Source: Metridium senile (taxonomy: Eukaryota; Cnidaria; Anthozoa; Actiniaria; Metridiidae). From it: a stretch of 64,000 nucleotides of DNA. Where the stretch lies: the NCBI GenBank assembly GCA_949775045.1, contig OX459106.1:1201727-1265726 (forward strand), read 5' to 3'. Below the pieces are notes generated by a model. That model was not told the origin of the DNA. It ran no database searches and saw nothing but the letters and a program-made list of their open reading frames with translations. Each line of letters begins with the position of its first letter. The stretch's first letter is position 1. Below are positions 1 through 12,400 of the stretch, in pieces. Made by a program: the position numbers and the translations under genes.

Positions 1-2345
1 ATCATCATCGCTATCAAATATTACCATTGCCACAATCATCATCATCACCATCAAATATTACCATTACCACAATCATCATCATCACCACCACCAAATATTA
101 TCATTACCACAATCATCATCGTCACCACCATCAAATATTACCATTACCACAATCATCACCACCATCAAATATTACCATTACCACAATCATCATCATTATC
201 GCCATCAAATATTACCATTACCACAATCATCATCATCACCACCATCAAATATTACCATTACTACAATCATCATCATCACCACCATCAAATATTACCATTA
301 CCACATTCATCATCATCATCGCCATCAAATATTACCATTACCACAATCATCATCATTATCGCCATCAAATATTACCATTACCACAATCATCATCATCATC
401 ACCATCAAATATTACCATTACCACAATCATCATCATCATCACCATCAAATATTACCATTACCACATTCATCATCATCATCGCCATCAAATATTACAATTA
501 CCACAATCATCATCATCACCACCATCAAATATTATCATTACCACAATCATCATCGTCACCACCATCAAATATTACCATTACCACAATCATCACCACCATC
601 AAATATTACCATTACCACAATCATCATCATCACCACCATCAAATATTATCATTACCACAATCATCATCGTCACCACCATCAAATATTACCATTACCACAA
701 TCATCACCACCATCAAATATTACCATTACCACAATCATCATCATCACCACCATCAAATATTACTATTACCACAATCATCATCATCATCGCCATCAAATAT
801 CACCATTACCACAATCATCATCATCATCGCCACCAAATATTACCATTACCACAATCATCATCATCATCGCCATCAAATATTACCATTACCACATTCATCA
901 TCATCACCACCATCAAATATTACCATTACCACAATCATCATCATTATCGCCATCAAATATTACCATTACCACAATCATCATCATCACCACCATCAAATAT
1001 TACCATTACCACAATCATCATCATTATCGCCATCAAATATTACCATTACCATATTCATCATCATCCCCACCATCAAATATTACCATTACCACAATTATCA
1101 TCATCACCACCATCAAATATTACCATTACCACAATCATCATCATCACCACCATCAAATATTACCATTACCACAATCATCATCATTATCGCCATCAAATAT
1201 TACCATTACCACAATTATCATCATCACCACCATCAAATATTACCATTACCACAATCATCATCATCACCACCATCAAATATTACCATTACCACAATCATCA
1301 TCATTATCGCCATCAAATATTACCATTACCACAATCATCATCATCACCACCATCAAATATTACCATTACTACAATCATCATCATCACCACCATCAAATAT
1401 TACCATTACCACAATCATCATCATTATCGCCATCAAATATTACCATTACCACATTCATCATCATCCCCACCATCAAATATTACCATTACCACAATTATCA
1501 TCATCACCACCATCAAATATTACCATTACCACACTCATCATCATCACCACCATCAAATATTACCATTACCACATTCATCATCATTATCGCCATCAAATAT
1601 TACCATTACCACAATCATCATCATCATCACCATCAAATATTACCATTACCACAATCATCATCATCATCACCATCAAATATTACCATTACCACATTCATCA
1701 TCATCATCGCCATCAAATATTACCATTACCACAATCATCATCATCACCACCATCAAATATTACCATTACCACATTCATCATCATCACCACCATCAAATAT
1801 TACCATTACCACAATCATCATCATCATCACCATCAAATATCACCATTACCACAATCATCATCATTATCGCCATCAAATATTACCATTACCACAATCATCA
1901 TCATCATCACCAACAAATATTACCATTACCACACTCATCATCATCGCCATCAAATATTACCATTACCACAAACATCATCATCACCACCATCAAATATTAC
2001 CATTACCACACTCATCATCACCACCATCAAATATTACCATTACCACACTCATCATCATCACCACCATCAAATATTACCATTACCACAATCATCATCATCA
2101 TCACCATCAAATATCACCATTACCACAATCATCATCATCATCACCATCAAATATTACCATTACCACACTCATCATCACCACCATCAAATATTACCATTAC
2201 CACACTCATCATCATCACCACCATCAAATATTACCATTACCACAATCATCATCATCATCACCATCAAATATCACCATTACCACAATCATCATCATCATCG
2301 CCACCAAATATTACCATTACCACAATCATCATCATCATCATCACC
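1..2345. repeat. 40-bp minisatellite, about 58 units
   Basis: A tandem array of a mostly 40-bp unit built around TACCATTACCACAATCATCA followed by CATCAAATAT, with some units shortened by 3 or 6 bp. Units differ by small substitutions (CATTATCGCC versus CATCACCACC) that recur in blocks, suggesting higher-order amplification. The plus strand contains almost no TAA, TAG or TGA in any frame, so a long open frame rich in His, Ile, Ser and Thr runs through it; this is a by-product of composition, not a gene. It lies in the last intron of the minus-strand thiolase gene. It degenerates between 2345 and 2430. Confidence 0.95.
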
Positions 2346-2441
2346 AACATCATTCTCAATATTACCATCATAACAATTACCACCAAGATCACAATCACCA
2401 TCATCATAACCATCATCCAGTCATCAAGACTTATAGCCGGA

Positions 2442-3342
2442 CCAGTTTCAAGTTATCTAGCACCGCTGTACTATTTGACAAATTTTAAAAAAGTCGCATT
2501 TGCTCAGGGATAGCCTCAATTCAGAGTAAATTCAAATGTGTTTTTTATTGTCAAGCAATAACATTCTTTCATACTCAGGGTTCGTGCTGAATCAGTAAAC
2601 AAAATCTAAGGAATTTTTCAAGAAGTTTTCAAGGACCAAAAATTAATTTTAAGCACTTTTTGCGACAGCTTTGATATACATGTACGAAAATTTACGAATT
2701 TACGAAATGATGTTCAATATTAGAATTTTTACTTAACTTTAATTTGCAATACTAGAATTTTTCCCTACTTTAGCTAGAATTAAGGAGTTTTTAAGGAGTT
2801 TTTGATGATTTTCTAAAATTCAAGGGCTTTTCAAGTGCCCTTAAAAACGTAAATCAAATCTAAGGAGTTTTCACGGAGTTTAAGGAGTAGCACGAACCAT
2901 GCGTACTTTGCTTGGAATTTGTGAATATTTTGACAACAAATCGAGGCATAGCCTGTACAAGGTCTACTTCGGGTCAACAATTCACCCTAAGCGTATCAAA
3001 GATATTATAACTATTGTTCTATTGCAATCTCAACCTGTTAAAAAAAAAGAAAAAAAATCTCGCGCGCTTATCAAAGTTTTTTGTTACTTCTCACCTACAA
3101 TACCATATATGGTAATGGCATTGTTTTCAAGATTGCATACGGTATCTTTGATACGGATGCAGCGACTATAAGCGTCTTAAGGCGTCTTAAAAGATTTTAA
3201 GGGAAATGGGGGCGATCTACATGTAGGCCAACCTAGGGCGTCTTTAGGCAACTTAGGGAGATTTCTGGGCCAGGAGTACTGACGCCTTATACAAATGCGC
3301 CTTTTGTCAAATAGTACAGCGGTGATAGATAACGTGAACTGG
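2442..3342. mobile_element. DNA transposon-derived element with terminal inverted repeats
   Basis: The left end (CCAGTTTCAAGTTATCTAGC, then CGCTGTACTATTTGACAAA) and the right end (TTTGTCAAATAGTACAGCGG, then TAGATAACGTGAACTGG) are inverted copies about 40 bp long. The interior has no convincing coding sequence and repeats the phrase 'AAGGAGTTTT' several times. Related ends occur at 58.9 kb and 62.8-63.0 kb in this window, so this is a family. It sits in the last intron of the thiolase gene. Confidence 0.75.
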
Positions 3343-3358
3343 AATATTGATTGAGTAC

Positions 3359-3476
3359 CTGAAGTACCGACAGGATGGCCCAATGAGATAGCCCCTCCAT
3401 TCATGTTAGTCTTCGCCATGTCGAGGTTCAGGTCTTTCTGTACTGCCAAGAATTGTGAAGCAAAAGCTTCATTTAC
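3359..3476 (-). CDS. ACAA2: ACAA2-like thiolase exon 7 (residues 319-357)
   Basis: Acceptor GATGCAG|GTAAAT, donor ACTTCAG|GTACTC, ends in phase 1. Contains [15 protein letters not shown] and the active-site histidine in [14 protein letters not shown]. The following exon, which should carry GSRI and the CxGGG cysteine, is not found between here and base 1. Confidence 0.92.
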
Positions 3477-6400
3477 CTGCATCGATAGATAAATGATTCA
3501 GATTGCGGGCGATTACGTTACGCGATTACGTTGTGTCCTTGGGTTACTAGACACTTCACTCTCTCAGTGCCTGATCATCTTCTCGGATAAGGACGTAAAG
3601 CCGGAGGTCTCGTCTGCCTACACTCTAATCCTACATAAGGTGGACATTAAAGATCCTGTTGTGCTATTCGCAAAGAGAAGGGGATTGTCTTCTGGTACAA
3701 CAGTCAGGCCTCGGAACCATTCACTAACCACACTCATCATTGCAAGCTGCTGGTTTACAGCAGTCCGTTAAGTCCTCCATATAAACCTATTTCAAAAAAG
3801 GTTGTCATCGCCAAAAGCGATAGGCGATAGGTCATTCCAAGACCCAAGTGCACTATGGGTATAATCTAAAGTATCCACAGAAAAGCAGAAAAGCCCAGAA
3901 GATCTTCTAGGCACATTTTCAGTCCTTCGACAAGCCATATAACTCTCCAGCGGAAATCGTTGTTTAGTGGAGCTGGCATGATTGAACATTTCACGACTTA
4001 GGATTATACCCATAGTGCACTTGGGTCTTGGAATGACCTATCGCCTATCGCCTATCGCTTTTTCGGGCGATGACAACCTTTTTTGAAATAGGTGTATTCA
4101 GAACTGTAAAGCGCTATGAGCTTTGGGAAGAGCGCTAAATAAACGAGTCATATTATTATCATTATTATATTACCTCTATCATCCCCATATCATCAAAAGT
4201 CTTCCCAGCTCTCTCTAGAGCTGCCTTTGATGCAGGTACTGGCCCTATACCCATGATAGTAGGGTCCACCCCGGAAATACTATAGGATACTATACGAGCC
4301 AGGGGGGTCAGGCTATGGTCTTTTAGTGCTTGTTCACTGGCCAGAACTAACGCAGCTGCACCATCACAAATACCCTGAGATAGAAAATAGATGGTGATGT
4401 TGGTGATCATGATGATGGTGGTGATTATCAGTAGAAATCATTATCATCACAATCATCACCAAATTATCGGCAAAATAATCATAATCAATATCATCACAAC
4501 CATCATCATCATTACCATCACCATTATCATTATCATGGTCACATTATTCATCATCATCTTCATCACAATCATCACCAAATTATCTGCAAAATAATCATAA
4601 TCAATATCATCACAACCATCATCATCATTACCATCACCATTATCATGGTCACATTGATCATCATCATCATCATCACAATCATCACCAAATTATCAGCAAA
4701 ATAATCATAATCAATATCATCACAACCATCATCATCATTACTATCACCATTATCATGGTCACAATGATCATCACCATCATCATCACAATCATCACCAAAT
4801 TATCAGCAAAATAATCATAATCAATATCATCACAACCATCATCATCATTACCACCACCATTATCACATTGATCATCATCATCTTCATCACAATCATCACC
4901 AAATTATCAGCAAAATAATCATAATCAATATCATCACAACCATCATCATCATTACCATCACCATTATCATGGTCACATTGATCATCATCATCATCATCAC
5001 CAAATTATCAGCAAAATAATCATAATCAATATCATCACAACCATCATCATCATTACCATCACCATTATCATGGTCACAATGATCATCACCATCATCATCA
5101 CAATCATCACCAAATTATCTGCAAAACAATCATAATCAATATCATCACAACCATCATCATCATTACCATCACCATTATCATTATCATTGTCACATTGATC
5201 ATCATCATCTTCATCACAATCATCACCAAATTATCAGCAAAATAATCATAATCAATATCATCACAACCATCATCATCATTACCATCACCATTATCATGGT
5301 CACATTGATCATCATCATTATCATCACAATCATCACCAAATTATCAGCAAAATAATCATAATCAATATCATCACAACCATCATCATCATTACCATCACCA
5401 TTATCATGGTCACAATGATCATCACCATCATCATCACAATCATCACCAAATTATCGGCAAAATAATCATAATCAATATCATCACAACCATCATCTTCATT
5501 ACTATCACCATTACCACCACCATTATCATGGTCACAATGATCATCACCATCATCATCACAATGATCATCAAGACCTTCAACTTCATCATCATTATCACAA
5601 CAATCATCATAACCTATTAAATATCAATATCATCACAATCAACATCATCATTACTATCACCATTACATGTACCTTGATCACAATGATCATCACCATCATC
5701 ACCAACATTATCATATCATCATTACTATCACCATTACATGTACCTTGATCACAATGATCATCACCATTATCACCATCATCATCACCAAATGTTAGCACCA
5801 TTATATCACCAACATTATCATCATCAACAACTGCACTGGCATCATTAATACCATCATCAACATCATCAACAACATCACTATCACCAGCATCATCATCATC
5901 ATCATATCATCACCATTATCATCACCACGATCATCATCATCACCAAATGTTAGCACCATTACATCACCAACATTATCATCATCAACAACTGCACTGGCAT
6001 CATTAATACCATCATTATCATCATCATCATCACCAACATCACTATCACCAGCATCATCATCATCATTAACATAATCATCTTTATCATCATCATCTTTGTC
6101 ATTGTCGTTGTTGTACATTATCATCATCAACAACTGCATCATCAATATCACCAGCATCATCATCATCAACTTAATCATCAACATAATCATCATCATTATC
6201 ATCGCTGAACATTACATACCGATGCATTTGCAGCTGTCACTGTCCCTCCTTTCTTAAACACTGGTGCCAGTTTACCAATCTGCTCGACAGTAGTTTCTGG
6301 ACGAGGATGTTCATCAACAGCAAATTCCTCTGGACCTTTCCTTCCTTTGATGGAGATTGGTACAATCTCTTCTTTGAATCTACCCTCTTGTTGAGCTGAA

Positions 6401-9400
6401 GATTGCAGAAGTAAATAGAGTTAATAGACTGAATGCCAACTTATTCTCAAAAATGTCATAATTAGTAATGCATTGATAAATTACTTAACACATGGATCCA
6501 TCCATTCATTCATCCATTCCTTCTATTTATTTATTTATTCATCCATCCAACTATTCATCAATTCATTCATTCATTCATTCATCCATCCATTCATTCAATC
6601 ATTCATTCATCCATCCATTTATTCATTCATCCATCCATCAATTCATTCATCCGACCATACCTTCATTCTATTTATTTATTTATCTATTCATCCATCCATT
6701 CATAAATCAATTAATTCATCCATTCATTCTTCCATCCATCCATACATTCATAAATCTATTCATCCATCCCCTAAAAGAGGAATAATCACTCCAGAGGTTC
6801 AAGAACAAAATTAAACTCCATGATATCTGCATCGATTGAACATATCTTTAAAAATATGATTGTTGTAGTCAGGATTCATGATTTTTACAAAAGAATTAGG
6901 TTGTCTCTGACTAAATTTGATGATATTAAATAAGACATTTCGTCTAAGTCTTTAGCCTTCATCAGTTGAATTTGTACAACGTGTACAGCTGAAACGTCTT
7001 ATTAAATATCATCAAATTTAGTCAGAGAAAACCTAATTCTTTTGAACATATCTTATTTTGTTGATATATAGCTACCTGTTTTTAACTCAGGCACTAATTT
7101 TCCTCTTTATTAAATTTTAATCAATTTTCTCTTTCTGAATATATATATCTTATTAGACAGTTTGATGTGTAATATGGCTGGATATTTTACGAGTGAAACG
7201 CTGTATTTTGACTAGCCTTCAGGCGAGTCAAAATGCAAGTTAACGAGTAAAATATCCAGCCATATTACAGATTAAACTGTTTAATAAGTTATTTATTATC
7301 CAATCAAAAGGTTTTTGTTCTTTTATAATGCAAAATATTGTTTTACTTGAGGGCTAGATAGACGATTAAAAATGTTGCTGGATATTTTTACTCGATCCAG
7401 TCCTACTCCTGCTATATTTTTACTCGTCTATGACTAGTTGGATAATAAAACATATTATTGTAAGTCATATATTTGTATTAGATGTTCAACTTGCCACGGC
7501 CTCTTATGTACTTATCATTGATAGAGCTTAGCCTCCTCCGCATTCAACCCTTTCTGTTTCCTTTCCCTCTCAGGGGATCCCTTCCAGTCACTCGAAACAG
7601 GAAGCCCAATAAAAGAAAAAAGAGAAAGATAATGGAGAGGAGACGCCTGCGGATGAGGTTAGATAGAGCTAGCATGTTAAAACTATCAACCCATCCATCC
7701 ATTCACCCATCTATCTATACAGTCTTACCTACACCCCATCTCTGTTGGGATAACACAGCAAATTCATCACATTGTTCTCTAGTAATGTTGTATTTTTCTG
7801 CAAGGTTTTCAGCAGTGATACCCATCGGCAGACCAGCTAACATATCTGTCAAGCCTTGCCAAAGAGTGTCTTCCATCTGTGTCAAGCAAAAACATATACA
7901 ATGAATAATAACAATAATAATATAAGCCTGCGCAGGAGTTATAGAGATTTATTTCCCTCCATGTGACGTGTTTTCGACCAATAAGAAAACGAGTTTGAAT
8001 AGCTAGGATATATACATGTAATAATAATATTATAAGCCTCATTTATTCCAAAGCTCATAGGGCTTTACAAATCTACAGTAGTCTGTTATGAATATGTGGA
8101 GGACTTTAAAGTTATACTTAATCAAGTGGTCTTAACTGCATGTACACATAATATGTATTTGACATTTATTTAATGTGTACTTTGTAGGTTTTTGGTGACT
8201 TATTTTACTGAAATAGGTACACACCTATTTCAAAAAACATTTTCACAGTTTTTAAAAGTTTTTAAAAGCAACAAGCATCAAGCCAAGACCGAAATGAATG
8301 CTGGTTTTGTGCTGGTAATGCATTGAAATCAGACTTGTTATAAGACGGAACCTACACCAAAATGCTCAGGAGCGCATATAACATCGCATGGAACAGAAAA
8401 ATATCAAACAGAGAACTTTATGGAAATCCGAAACCAATATCAGAAGTTATTAGATGTTGAAGGCTTTCGCTGGCTGGTCACAAATTTCGGGATAAAACTT
8501 CACCTGCCCACCTCACTGTGACATAGCTACCTAGCCATGGTAAAGCCAATGCGGGAAGACAGACAACCACTTTCGTGGACGTACTCCTCAGAGATACGGG
8601 GCTCTTTGACACTTCTGAATTAGAGAACCACATGAGGGACAGACATGAGTGGCATTTCCTATCCCGTGGACACTATTGTGTTTAGGACCGGAAGTAAGTA
8701 AGTAAGTAAGTCTTGTTATCAATTAGAATTGATTAGTTATTAGTTCTGTTGAAAACAAGACTGATTACAATGCATTTCAGGCACAAAACCAGCATTCATT
8801 TATGCCTGCCATCCTCGGGAACCCAGGGGTAATCTTCTGTCGCTCGTTTCCCACTCCCAGAAAAAATACCCCTGGGAATGTAGTCTGTTGAAGCTTGTTC
8901 CGGAAGTCAAAATTCAGCTCTTTCCTGATTGGTCGACCTGCTGAGGTCGACCAATGAAAATCAAGATAACCATTCAAAGGATTAGTCGTTAGATAATAGT
9001 TTGAATGGTTATCTTGATTTTCATTGGTCGACCTCAGCAGGTCGACCAATCAGGGCACAGGTAGCCCAAGCTCACTGTTAGTGTTGATTTACTAAGGGAT
9101 ATATGGGTACTTTTGAACTTTCGATTTTTTGCCTTAAAATTTAATAAAATTCAATAAAACTCTTACCGTGTCTTCTTGTTGATCTCTTTAATCCTCTGAG
9201 TTAATTTCAGCCGATTTCGTTCAGGAAAAATTACCTTCTCCCTGCCTTACATAAGAGGAGGAAAGGTAGGAAGCGAGCGCCTCCGAACCGCCTCCAAACT
9301 GCTCAACTCGATCCCAAATATTTCGCCAAAAAAGCTTTCCAATCCAAATATTTTCTCCCAGGGATTCCAATGGATAGATAAGCCATCCATTTATGCCAAC

Positions 9401-12400
9401 GGATTTCAAAGTAAAGCTTTTTAGCAGCCACTAGCCTCCATTAAGTTCGACGAAACGCTTTCAAAATTCGCTTCAAACACCGTGACCCCATTATCTATGG
9501 GCACCCAAAGCCGTTAAATCTCAGAGAGAGACTGGGAACTAACAAATAACTGACCTTTCCACGGGGACACGGGATTCAAAGAATGTCAATATTATATTTA
9601 ATTCAGAACTTACTAGATTTGAAGAGAAATATACGAGCTCGTTTTCATTACTTTTCTTTACGAAATCTCTATTTTCGTTACGGTTTTCCTTTTAAATTTT
9701 GTATTTGTAACGACATTCTTTGAATCCCGTGTCCCCGTGGAAAGGTCAGTTATTTGTTAGTTCCCAGTCTCTCTCTGAGATTTAACGGCTTTGGGTGCCC
9801 ATAGATAATGGGGTCACGGTGTTTGAAGCGAATTTTGAAAGCGTTTCGTCGAACTTAATGGAGGCTAGTGGCTGCTAAAAAGCTTTACTTTGAAATCCGT
9901 TGGCATAAATGGATGGCTTATCTATCCATTGGAATCCCTGGGAGAAAATATTTGGATTGGAAAGCTTTTTTGGCGAAATATTTGGGATCGAGTTGAGCAG
10001 TTTGGAGGCGGTTCGGAGGCGCTCGCTTCCTACCTTTCCTCCTCTTATGTAAGGCAGGGAGAAGGTAATTTTTCCTGAACGAAATCGGCTGAAATTAACT
10101 CAGAGGATTAAAGAGATCAACAAGAAGACACGGTAAGAGTTTTATTGAATTTTATTAAATTTTAAGGCAAAAAATCGAAAGTTCAAAAGTACCCATATAT
10201 CCCTTACTAAATCAACACTAACAGTGAGCTTGGGCTACCTGTGATCAGGGAAGAGCTGAATTTTGACTTCCGGAACAAGCTTCAACAGACTACGTTCCCA
10301 GGGGTATTTTTTCTGGAAGCAAGAAACGAGCGACAGAAGATTACCCCTGGGTTCCCGAGGATGGCTAATGCTTACAAGCTGCTACAACTTTTTTTTGAAA
10401 TAAGTGTACAATACAAAGATTCACAAACCTTAAGATCTGATCCTAGTCTTGTTCCAAATCTTGCATCTCTCACAGCATAAGGAGCCTGACTCATATTCTC
10501 TGTTCCACCAACAAGAACAACGTCACTTTCACCCAGAATAATTTCCTGCAACAACAAAGAAAGGCAATGAGAAAATTAAAAAAAAAAGTTTATATGTGGC
10601 TAATTGTAAATTAGGCAATTTTAAAATCGAGGCGTAGCTGGCCAGCGGTCTCTTTTTTGTCCGGGGTGCCCCCTTAGCTTAGCAGGAATCTTACATATCT
10701 TGATCTGCTCTTTTATATTATGAGGTTCATTTCTTAATTACATTAATTAGGGAAATTAGTACCCAGTCCTTTGCTCGTTTTGGAAAAGGCCAATCAAAAT
10801 AAACAACACAAAGCATGCTGGTAAGTGACCACTAGGCAGGGATTCTGGCATTATGCGGAGGAAAAATCAAAATTATGCGGAATTTTTTCGGAAGATTATG
10901 CGGAAGAAACGATAAATTATGCGGAAAATTATGCGGGATGACGTAATCGCTTAAAACTTAAAATAAAACTAATTCAATTACTTTAGCTCTCCTATTTCGG
11001 TTCTTTTATACACATAAATGTCATATCATTCGTTTTTTATCAATAATTCAAACTAATAACAACACTATAACCAAAAGAACTAACGATTTCCGTTAATTAA
11101 ACGTTCCGCCATCTTGGAAAACCGCCATCTTGGAAAACCGCCAAACAGCATGGGGACTGGGCCGAGATACAGGAAGCCCAATACTATAGAAATAAAAACA
11201 AAATGGCGTCGCTTCGATGGCTGGTTTGTAAGCCGTGAAAATGAACAATTTGTACTTCGTACGACTGTAACAAAACGGCAAAAAACTATTCAAGCAAGCA
11301 AGGGAGATAACAAATATATATCTATTGTTTTATCTATTTAATTTGTTTCATTGGTGCATTTTTGGTGCTTTTATCAATTTTTTTTTTTTGGGCAAATTAT
11401 GCGGGATTATGCGGAAAGTAGTCAATTATGCGGGTCCGCACCTCCGCATAATGCCAGAATCCCTGACTAGGGCCGGTTGTACGAAAGGTGGATAAAGTTA
11501 TCCCCGGATAAAAGTTATCCACTGCATAGGTCTTTTTATAGATTTTATCCGCTGGATAAGGATTTATCTGGGGCCGGTTGTACGAAGGGTGGATAAAGTT
11601 ATCCCCGGATAAAAGTTATCCACTGCATAGGTTTTTTTATAGATTTTATCCGCTGGATAAGGATTTATCTGGTGGATAGCGCTATTCAGGCTTCGTACAA
11701 CCGGCCCCAGGTCTTTAAATGATAATCTAACCTGGGCTCCACTGATGATGGCTTGGAATCCTGACCCACACAGTCTGTTGACAGTCATGGCTGGGGTTGA
11801 AACAGGGACTTTTGATCTAAGACCAATATGTCGAGAAACGTATGCCGCATCTGAAGCGCTCTATGATATAAATAACAATAAATTATTAAAAGAGTGGCTT
11901 TTGGGCAAATTTTTATAATATAAGACAGAAAATGATGTCAGCGACATCGAAACATCGTGAAATAAGCATTCTGTCTTATATTATAATAAATTATTAAATG
12001 GTTATTATTAATAAATCAAGCATGCTGATTGGTTGAGACGCATGCTTTATGAGAGCACACAGCATGATATAAGTAACAATAAATTACAAGAGTGAATGGT
12101 CTGATCGCAGGTGTGATTAAAAAACAGCTTATGATTTTTTTGCCTGCCGCAATCAATGCACTTTTCGCTTGTGTGGTTTTGGAATTTTGAGTAATAGGCT
12201 TTGAAAAAGTTTTGGAAATTTTCTCTGAGGATTCTGTATGAACCCTGATTTTATATCCCACATCATATAAAATTGCAGCCAATCAGAATGCTTGAAAACT
12301 GTTGGATATTCGGCAGTATTCAACTGCCTCTTCCCATGAGACATTGCAGGTTCTCTTTATTTTATATGATGTGGGATAAAATAGTTATACAATGTTTACT

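Noticed and set aside
27..2513. 828-codon open reading frame rich in His, Ile, Ser
   Set aside because: It is the translation of a 40-bp minisatellite; the frame is open only because the unit lacks stop trinucleotides, and it lies in an intron of the opposite-strand thiolase gene.
6473..6814. Ser-Ile-His repeat frames
   Set aside because: (TTCA/TCCA)n microsatellite.
9221..10078. Two identical 62-codon frames (9221-9409 minus, 9890-10078 plus)
   Set aside because: They are the same DNA on the two arms of an inverted repeat; no domain, no splice support.
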